Positions 58,760 through 64,000 of a stretch of DNA of 64,000 bases are shown here, piece after piece. Source of the DNA: Kitasatospora sp052076145 (GTDB lineage: Bacteria > Actinomycetota > Actinomycetes > Streptomycetales > Streptomycetaceae); contig NZ_CP197246.1 of NCBI RefSeq assembly GCF_052076145.1, positions 6,138,001 to 6,202,000 on the forward strand. The letters run 5' to 3'. A program made the translations under genes and the position numbers. The notes under the pieces are model-generated. The model did no database searches. It was not told the origin of the DNA and worked only from the letters and a program-made list of their open reading frames with translations. Numbering within the stretch: position 1 is the stretch's first letter; each line of letters starts with the position of its first letter.

Positions 58760-59980
58760 TCAGTGGCCGGCCAGACCGAAGGCGGCGGCGGCGATCCCGT
58801 ACTGGGCGGCGAAGGGCGCGCCGTCGCGGCTGGTCGGGGTGAGCGAGTAGACGAGGTCGCGGCTCGCGTCCTGAGTGGCGAAGATGCCGTTGGTGTAGCC
58901 GGGGCGGCTGCCGGTCTTGCCCCAGAGCACCACGCCGTCGGACGGGCTGAACCGCATCAGGCCGGTGCTGAAGCAGGCGTGCCCGGCGGTCGGCCCGATG
59001 TCGCAGTTCCGGTTGTGGACGTTCGGCACGTCCGGCACCGAGAACAGCTCGGCCTGCTGGGCGGGCGGCAGCAGCCGGCCGCGCAGCAGCGCGGTCAGGA
59101 AGCGGTCCAGGTCGGGTGCGCTGGAGATCATGCCGCCCTCGGCCCACGGCCAGGGGCTCTGCTTGGTGACATCGGCCTGCTCGGTCGACCCGTCCGGCCG
59201 GGTGACGGTCAGGTAGGCGTGCGCGGTCGGGTGCGACAGCCGGGTGTCGTCGGCAGCCGGGACAGAGGTGCTGTGCAGCCCGAGCGGGCGCAGCAACCGC
59301 GCGTTCAGCTCGTGCGCGTACGGGTGGCCGGTGACCTGCTCGACCAGCAGCCCGGCCAGGAAGTAGTTGAGGCCGTTGTACTGCTGCGCGGTGCCCGGCT
59401 GGAACTGCATCGGACGGTTACCGGCCTCGGCCACCACCTGCTGCGGCGTCCAACTCTCGTCCTGGTGGCCGACGAACCACTGCGCACTGCCGTCGTCCCC
59501 GCCCAGGTCACCCCCGGCCGGCAGCCCGCTGGTGTGGTTGAGCAACTGCCGTACGGTGATGGCCGGGTAGGAGGACGGCAGGACACCGGGCAGGTACTGC
59601 TGGACGGTGCCGTCCAGATCCACCCGGTGCTCGGCAGCGAGCTGGAGCACCACGGTGGCGGTGAAGACCTTCGAGATGCTGCCGATCCGGAACCGCCCGT
59701 CCGCCGCCACCGGCCGCCCGGTGGCCAGGTCGCCGCTGCCGGAAGTCCCCGACCAGCGGCCGTCCTTGCCGTCCACCAGGACCACCGCACTGGTCAGTTG
59801 AGCATTCGGCAGCCCGGCGATCGAGGCGCGCAGCGCCTGGGCGTCCGGCGGCGCCGGCGGGCCGGCCGCCTGGGCCCCCGTCGCCACCCCGGCCGTGAGC
59901 GCCACCACCAGCGCACCGACCGCCCCGGCGCTTGCCCAACCACGCCGGGTGGAACGGCGGTTCACGGCGGTAACAGTCAT
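58760..59980 (-). CDS. Secreted S12-family serine hydrolase (R61/class C beta-lactamase fold)
   Basis: 406 residues with a signal peptide (ASAGAVGALVVALTAGV, cleavage near AQAAG). The nucleophile motif SxxK is SISK in FRIGSISKVFTATV; the third box is KTG in VLWGKTGSRPGY. At the second box, PGTAQQYNGLNYFLAG aligns with the YSN site of D-Ala-D-Ala carboxypeptidase R61, but has Tyr-Asn-Gly, so the usual Asn is Gly. It acts outside the cell on peptidoglycan peptides or esters. It is convergent with the permease gene. The 227 bases upstream of it, before the DUF4345 gene, show no feature I can support. Confidence 0.83.
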   Translation of the reverse strand: MTVTAVNRRSTRRGWASAGAVGALVVALTAGVATGAQAAGPPAPPDAQALRASIAGLPNAQLTSAVVLVDGKDGRWSGTSGSGDLATGRPVAADGRFRIGSISKVFTATVVLQLAAEHRVDLDGTVQQYLPGVLPSSYPAITVRQLLNHTSGLPAGGDLGGDDGSAQWFVGHQDESWTPQQVVAEAGNRPMQFQPGTAQQYNGLNYFLAGLLVEQVTGHPYAHELNARLLRPLGLHSTSVPAADDTRLSHPTAHAYLTVTRPDGSTEQADVTKQSPWPWAEGGMISSAPDLDRFLTALLRGRLLPPAQQAELFSVPDVPNVHNRNCDIGPTAGHACFSTGLMRFSPSDGVVLWGKTGSRPGYTNGIFATQDASRDLVYSLTPTSRDGAPFAAQYGIAAAAFGLAGH

Positions 59981-60207
59981 CTCGGTACTCCTCAGCAGTA
60001 GTTCGTGGCACCCTCGGCCACACCCAGAAGTCTGCTGCGCCCAGCCCGCCCAGTCATCCGGGAACCACCCTGACCAGCCCCTGAGCCACCCCTGGCGCAT
60101 CCCTGGCCCCGGCCCTGAGAGCCGCCGCCACCGGATTGCGCCGGGCCGCCCCGCCGTTGGGCTTAGCCTGGTGGGCACGTGTCAACCAGAGGTGAGGGCG
60201 GAGGATC

Positions 60208-60600
60208 ATGGCCAGGGTTCTCAGAGGGCTCGTGTGGGCGATGGGTATCGCGTGCGTGGTGATCGGGCTCGTCCATGTCCTGCTCGGCAACGCGTCGATC
60301 CCGGGAGAGGGGTCGGCCGACGCGACGATCGACAGTCTGGGCCGGTTCTTCGGGGCGATCTTCGCGGGCTACGGGCTGGCCTGGTTGTGGGTGGTCCGGC
60401 AGACGCCGATCCCCGCGAACGCGGTCAGGTGGCTGGCCGGGGTGTTCCTTCTCGGCGCAGCGGGGCGCCTGCTGTCGCTCGCCGTGCACGGGTGGCCGCA
60501 GGGGTTCCAGGTGGTGCTGTCGGTGATCGAGCTGGTGCTGCCGCCGGTGTTCTTCTGGCTCGCGGACGCGGAGGAGCGGTTGGCGGTGGCACCCGCCTGA
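60208..60600 (+). CDS. DUF4345 membrane protein
   Basis: 130 residues, four membrane helices. LVHVLLGNASIPGEG followed by TIDSLGRFFGAIFAGYGLAW and a closing FFWLADAEERL match the DUF4345 pattern. The function is unknown. It precedes the two-component pair by 75 bases and may or may not share its transcript. Confidence 0.75.
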   Translation: MARVLRGLVWAMGIACVVIGLVHVLLGNASIPGEGSADATIDSLGRFFGAIFAGYGLAWLWVVRQTPIPANAVRWLAGVFLLGAAGRLLSLAVHGWPQGFQVVLSVIELVLPPVFFWLADAEERLAVAPA

Positions 60601-60663
60601 CCGTGGGTGGGTAGCCCCGTGGGCGTACGCCCGCAGGGGGACGCCCGGCGGTGGAGCCGAGGC

Positions 60664-60669
60664 TACGAT
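60664..60669 (+). promoter_or_regulatory. TACGAT -10 box of the histidine kinase gene
   Basis: TACGAT ends only 6 bases before the GTG start at 60676, and there is no ribosome site between. This spacing fits a leaderless transcript, common in streptomycetes. No good -35 is visible. Confidence 0.4.
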
Positions 60670-60675
60670 CGGCGG

Positions 60676-61860
60676 GTGGATCAAGGGATGCCGCGTCCTC
60701 CGTGGCTGAGACGGCTGCCGTCGGGCGTGTGGACGGGCCTGACATGGTGTGTTGCCGGGCTGTTCGCGATGTTGCTGTTCGCTACGACGGCCTGTCGGCT
60801 GACGGCTGATCACCAGCCCGTCTTCCTGCTGCTCGTGCTCCGGGCGGCCGTGGCGGTCGCCCTGGCGCTGGCAATCGGTTGGGCCCGCCGGTGGCCGCTG
60901 GCGGTCTTCGGGGTGCTCCTGGCCGAATCGACAGCAGCCGGCCTGCTCTGGGGGAAGACCTGGCCGTTCTTCCTGGCGATGGGTGGTCTCGTCGGCTACC
61001 TCGCGGCGAGCCGTCCCCGTCGTACCGCCGTCGTGGCCGCCGTCGTCGAGCTGGCCGGCTGGGCCCTCCAGTGGGTGGCGGTGGATCACGGCAAGGAGAA
61101 GCTCAGTGACTTCGCGAGCATGCTGTCGGGACTCGCCGTGTCCGTCCTCGTCTGCTGGCTGATCGGCAACTCGATCCGCCAGCAACGCCAGTACGGCGAG
61201 GCTCTGCGCGCCCACGCGGTGACGTCCGAACGGCTGCGGATCGCCCGTGAACTGCACGACATGGTCGCCCACAGCATCGGCGTCATCGCGATCCAGGCCG
61301 GCTCGGCGAGCCTGGTGATCGACACCCAACCCGAGAACGTACGCAAGGCGCTGGGCGCCATCGAGAGCACCAGCCGGGAGACGCTGGCCGGGCTGCGGCG
61401 CATGCTCGTCTCGCTGCGCCGGGCCGACGAGGCGTCACCCGGTCAGGGCCCCGGTCCCGGCCGCGCAGGCATGGAGGCGCTCGACCGGTTGGCCGAGACG
61501 ACGGCGGACGCCGGAGTCCGGGTCGAGGTGCACTGGCGGGGGCAGCGGCGTCCGCTGCCTCCCGAGATCGACGTGGCCGCCTTCCGGATCATCCAGGAGT
61601 CGGTCGCCAACGCGGTGCGCCACTCCGGCGCCGACCACTGCCGGGTGTCCGTGGAGTACGGGGACGAGGAGTTGGCCATCGAGGTCGTCGACGACGGGCC
61701 CGGCTCGGTGCATAGCGGCCCGGTACGTACCGGGGCGGCGGCGGGGGCCGGTTACGGGATCCCCGGGATGCGCGAACGGGTCGCCCTGCTCAACGGCCGG
61801 TTCAGCGCCGGGTCCAGACCTGAGGGCGGCTTCCGGGTCGCGGCGAGGCTGCCGGGATGA
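60676..61860 (+). CDS. NarL-class sensor histidine kinase
   Basis: 394 residues. About five membrane helices (25-160) make up the sensor. The HisKA_3 phospho-acceptor is ERLRIARELHDMVAHSIGV, and the ATPase domain has FRIIQESVANAVRHSGA (N box) and GAGYGIPGMRERV (G box). It should autophosphorylate and pass phosphate to the following response regulator. The signal is unknown. GTG 60676 was chosen over GTG 60607 because a -10 box lies between them. Confidence 0.9.
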   Translation: MDQGMPRPPWLRRLPSGVWTGLTWCVAGLFAMLLFATTACRLTADHQPVFLLLVLRAAVAVALALAIGWARRWPLAVFGVLLAESTAAGLLWGKTWPFFLAMGGLVGYLAASRPRRTAVVAAVVELAGWALQWVAVDHGKEKLSDFASMLSGLAVSVLVCWLIGNSIRQQRQYGEALRAHAVTSERLRIARELHDMVAHSIGVIAIQAGSASLVIDTQPENVRKALGAIESTSRETLAGLRRMLVSLRRADEASPGQGPGPGRAGMEALDRLAETTADAGVRVEVHWRGQRRPLPPEIDVAAFRIIQESVANAVRHSGADHCRVSVEYGDEELAIEVVDDGPGSVHSGPVRTGAAAGAGYGIPGMRERVALLNGRFSAGSRPEGGFRVAARLPG

Positions 61861-62513
61861 CGACGATCCGTGTCGTGCTCGCCGACGACCAGGAGCTGGT
61901 GCGCACCGGGCTGAAGATGGTCGTCGCGGACCTCCCCGACCTCGAGATCGTGGGCGAGGCCGGCACGGGTGCCGAGGCCGTCCGGCTGGTCGGCGAGGCC
62001 CGGCCCGACATCGTACTGATGGACATCCGGATGCCCGGCATGGACGGCATCGAGGCCACCCGGGTGATCACGGCGACCGCCGCGCCGCCTCGGGTGCTGA
62101 TGCTCACCACGTTCGACGACGACGACAGCGTGTACGAGTCGCTGCGGGCCGGTGCGAGCGGCTTCCTGGTCAAGGACATGGCGGTGGTGGACATCATCGC
62201 GGCGATCCGGGTGGTGGCCGCCGGTGACGCCCTGATCGCGCCGAGCGTCACCCGCCGCCTCATCGAGGAGTTCGCCGAACGACCCCGACGGGCCTTGCCG
62301 AAACGGCGGCTCGACGGCATCACCGGACGGGAGCGGGAGGTGCTGACGCTGGTCGGGCGCGGCCTCTCCAACGGTGAGATCGCCGCTGCTCTCTTCATCG
62401 GCCCCGCCACCGCCAAGACCCATGTGGCTCGCCTGCTGACCAAGTTGGACGCCCGCGACCGCGTCCAACTGGTCATCGCCGCTTACGAAGCAGGGCTGGT
62501 GTCGCCGACCTGA
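61857..62513 (+). CDS. NarL/FixJ-type response regulator
   Basis: 218 residues. The receiver domain has the acidic pair VVLADDQELV and the phospho-Asp in IVLMDIRMPGMDG, and the conserved Lys in GFLVKDM. The C-terminal LuxR helix-turn-helix reads TGREREVLTLVGRGLSNGEI then GPATAKTHVARLLTKL. It overlaps the kinase stop by ATGA. Targets are unknown; the convergent hydrolase ends 7 bases away. Confidence 0.93.
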   Translation: MTTIRVVLADDQELVRTGLKMVVADLPDLEIVGEAGTGAEAVRLVGEARPDIVLMDIRMPGMDGIEATRVITATAAPPRVLMLTTFDDDDSVYESLRAGASGFLVKDMAVVDIIAAIRVVAAGDALIAPSVTRRLIEEFAERPRRALPKRRLDGITGREREVLTLVGRGLSNGEIAAALFIGPATAKTHVARLLTKLDARDRVQLVIAAYEAGLVSPT

Positions 62514-62520
62514 AGGCTGT

Positions 62521-63693
62521 TCAGGGACGCTGGAAGGTGATCTCCGGGTTGGCCGGTGACGGGCAGTCGAGCAGGGCCTGCGGGCGGCCCTTCAGCTGCT
62601 GGTCGAAGAAGGCTCCGAGGTAGCTGCGGGTGAGCTCCAGCGCGCGCAGCGGGGGGATCGCCCCGCTGGGCGCGGGCCTGCCCGCCTGCGCGGCGAGGAG
62701 GTTCAGGTCGCTGAAGCTGCCGTGTTCGGAACCGGCGATCGTCAGCCAGCGCTTCCAGCCGTCCAGGTCCGCCCAGGCCTTCGTCCACGACGGGTCCATA
62801 CCCGGGCTCTCGTGCTCGGCGCCGAACAGCAGGAACGGGCGGCCGTGGAGGCCGGTGGCCGGGTCCGCCTCCTGGAAGCTGCCGTCCAGGTCCACCCCGG
62901 CCCGTACCCGGTCGTCGGCGGCCATCGCCATGGCGGTGGCGTCGCCGCTGAGGGAGTGCCCGGCCATCCCGATCCGGTCCTTGTCGATCATGCGGGCGTA
63001 CCGCCAGGCAGGGCGCGGCCCGGTCAGCTCGTCGATCACGAACGAGAGGTCCTCGGCCCGGCTGCGGGCGATGGCCTCGTACCCGCCCGCCGGGGGCTGG
63101 TCGCAGATGGTGCAGGTGAGCGTCCGTCCGTCGGGGAAGGTGACCCCGGGGGCTTCGTAGGTGTGGTCGACCAGCGCGACGACGTACCCGCGGCTGGCCA
63201 GATCCTCCGCGATGCTGGTGAACAGGGCGCGCGGGAAAGTGAAGCCGGGGGAGAGCACGACCAGCGGGAACTTCCCGTGCTCCGGGCGCGCGTCGGCGAG
63301 AGCCCAGACGCGGGTGGTGCTGAGCGCCTCGGGCGGGAGGCCGGAGCCCGGGGCCTTGTCCTGAAGCAGCAGCCTGGCCTCCTCGGTGCTCATGTAGGCG
63401 GCCGGCCCGCCGGTCCCGGGCCGGGCCGGGTAGTACACCGACACCATCAGCCGACGCGGGCCCGAGGCCGGCACCCAGGGGTCCTGGCGGCGCTCGTCGA
63501 CGAGTTGCAGCGTGTTGCGGCCGACGGCGTGCGGGCCGGTCGGGCGGGGGAGTTCCCCTTGGACAGCGGCGTTCGAGGCCGCGGTGGCGGCAGTGGGTGG
63601 AGGGGCGGCGAACGCCGTGCCCGCGGCGGCGATCGGCAGCGGCAGGGCGAGCGCGAGTGCGGCGGCCACGGCAGTGCGACGGATGCTGGTCAT
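62521..63693 (-). CDS. Secreted alpha/beta hydrolase (PAF-acetylhydrolase-like)
   Basis: 390 residues with a signal peptide (AAALALALPLPIAAAGTAF). The nucleophile elbow is GMAGHSLSGDATAMA; FPLVVLSPGFTFPRALF gives the oxyanion region, VDLDGSF the following strand, and His lies in AGSEHGSFSDL. The layout matches bacterial platelet-activating-factor acetylhydrolase-like esterases and cutinase-like lipases. Two cysteines in TCTICDQPP could form a disulfide. The natural substrate is unknown. Confidence 0.8.
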   Translation of the reverse strand: MTSIRRTAVAAALALALPLPIAAAGTAFAAPPPTAATAASNAAVQGELPRPTGPHAVGRNTLQLVDERRQDPWVPASGPRRLMVSVYYPARPGTGGPAAYMSTEEARLLLQDKAPGSGLPPEALSTTRVWALADARPEHGKFPLVVLSPGFTFPRALFTSIAEDLASRGYVVALVDHTYEAPGVTFPDGRTLTCTICDQPPAGGYEAIARSRAEDLSFVIDELTGPRPAWRYARMIDKDRIGMAGHSLSGDATAMAMAADDRVRAGVDLDGSFQEADPATGLHGRPFLLFGAEHESPGMDPSWTKAWADLDGWKRWLTIAGSEHGSFSDLNLLAAQAGRPAPSGAIPPLRALELTRSYLGAFFDQQLKGRPQALLDCPSPANPEITFQRP

Positions 63694-63752
63694 GGCAGTG
63701 ACGCTAGATCTCGCTCACCTCATCCGACGTCCGCTCAGGGGCGGACAGGGCG

Positions 63753-64000
63753 TCACCCCGGAGGCGGACCGGACATCACCCCGAGGGGGACAGGGGCCTC
63801 CCGGGGTCCGCGAAGAGTCCGGCGGACGGCATGGCGGAGCCAGTGGTGGGCACTGTCGGCTGCGTTCCGGGGGTGCCAGGCCATGCCGATGGTCAGTGGT
63901 GGCAGTACCAGCGGGATGTCGAGGAGGTGCAGCCCGAGCGCGGTGGCGTCCTCGGTGAGGATCGAAGGAGCGGCGCCGGGGAGTGCGGCCGGTACGAGGC
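63753..64000 (-). CDS. LysR-family regulator, C-terminal end (partial)
   Basis: The last 81 residues of a reading frame entering from the right edge: LTEDATALGLHLLDIPLVL, then TIGMAWHPRNAADSAHHWLR. The WHPR-ADxAHxWLR pattern is the end of LysR effector domains. Its DNA-binding part and target lie outside the window. Confidence 0.75.
   Translation of the reverse strand, partial: LVPAALPGAAPSILTEDATALGLHLLDIPLVLPPLTIGMAWHPRNAADSAHHWLRHAVRRTLRGPREAPVPLGVMSGPPPG

Noticed and set aside
1..64000. tRNA, rRNA, phage or transposon genes
   Set aside because: No cloverleaf-like segment, rRNA sequence, transposase or integrase motif was found on either strand; small RNAs cannot be excluded by eye.

Overview
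The window is 64 kb of very GC-rich DNA with the gene style of a streptomycete (Streptomyces or Kitasatospora): dense genes, ATGA/GTGA overlaps, strong AGGAG-type ribosome sites, many GTG starts and some TTG starts, and regulators (LysR, HxlR, MarR, BlaI/M56, NarL two-component) beside their targets. I see no tRNA, rRNA, CRISPR array, transposase or integrase. All family calls come from motifs read by eye.

Left end (1-7928): a partial glycosyltransferase diverges from a five-gene, mostly overlapping operon. It encodes a VioB/RebD-type ferritin-like protein, the N-terminal and C-terminal halves of a LodA/GoxA-like quinoprotein as two separate overlapping genes, a radical SAM/SPASM protein, and a LodB-like flavoprotein. 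This looks like an undescribed split tryptophylquinone-type oxidase with two kinds of maturation enzyme. From 7960 to 15846 are ordinary genes: a P-loop kinase carrying a minisatellite, a membrane protein, a PrmC-like methyltransferase, a VOC protein, a 2-hydroxyacid dehydrogenase, a SnoaL-like protein, a LysR/oxidoreductase pair and an HxlR/DoxX pair.

Centre left (15991-27679): six overlapping genes form a biosynthetic operon. A two-module NRPS (C-A-PCP-C-A-PCP-TE) has a serine code in module 1 and a proline-like code in module 2, and is followed by an FAD monooxygenase. This matches the pyrrolizixenamide/legonmycin/bohemamine route to pyrrolizidine alkaloids. Four further genes (SnoaL-like, methyltransferase, alpha/beta hydrolase, P450) suggest a more heavily modified product.

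Middle (27689-45613): a NicO metal exporter, TPR protein and DUF4331 protein; a MarR/SDR pair with visible operators; a BlaI/M56 pair; a DinB protein; an HD protein; a broken SARP regulator; a secreted trypsin-fold pseudoprotease; a small secreted protein; and a 1264-residue ALF-repeat polymorphic toxin with a candidate immunity gene of lower GC.

Right (45765-53371): a ketomemicin-type pseudopeptide cluster: PGM1-like ATP-grasp ligase, enoyl reductase-like oxidoreductase, PLP-dependent acyltransferase, HpcH/HpaI aldolase and amidinotransferase, with an HTH-STAND ATPase as probable regulator. No dehydratase gene is present. The two outward ends of the core share a composite promoter with the same internal spacing. 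The window ends with a sugar-uptake locus (ROK kinase, SIS protein, binding protein, two permeases, no ATPase), an S12 serine hydrolase, a DUF4345 protein, a NarL-type two-component pair, a secreted hydrolase and the end of a LysR gene.
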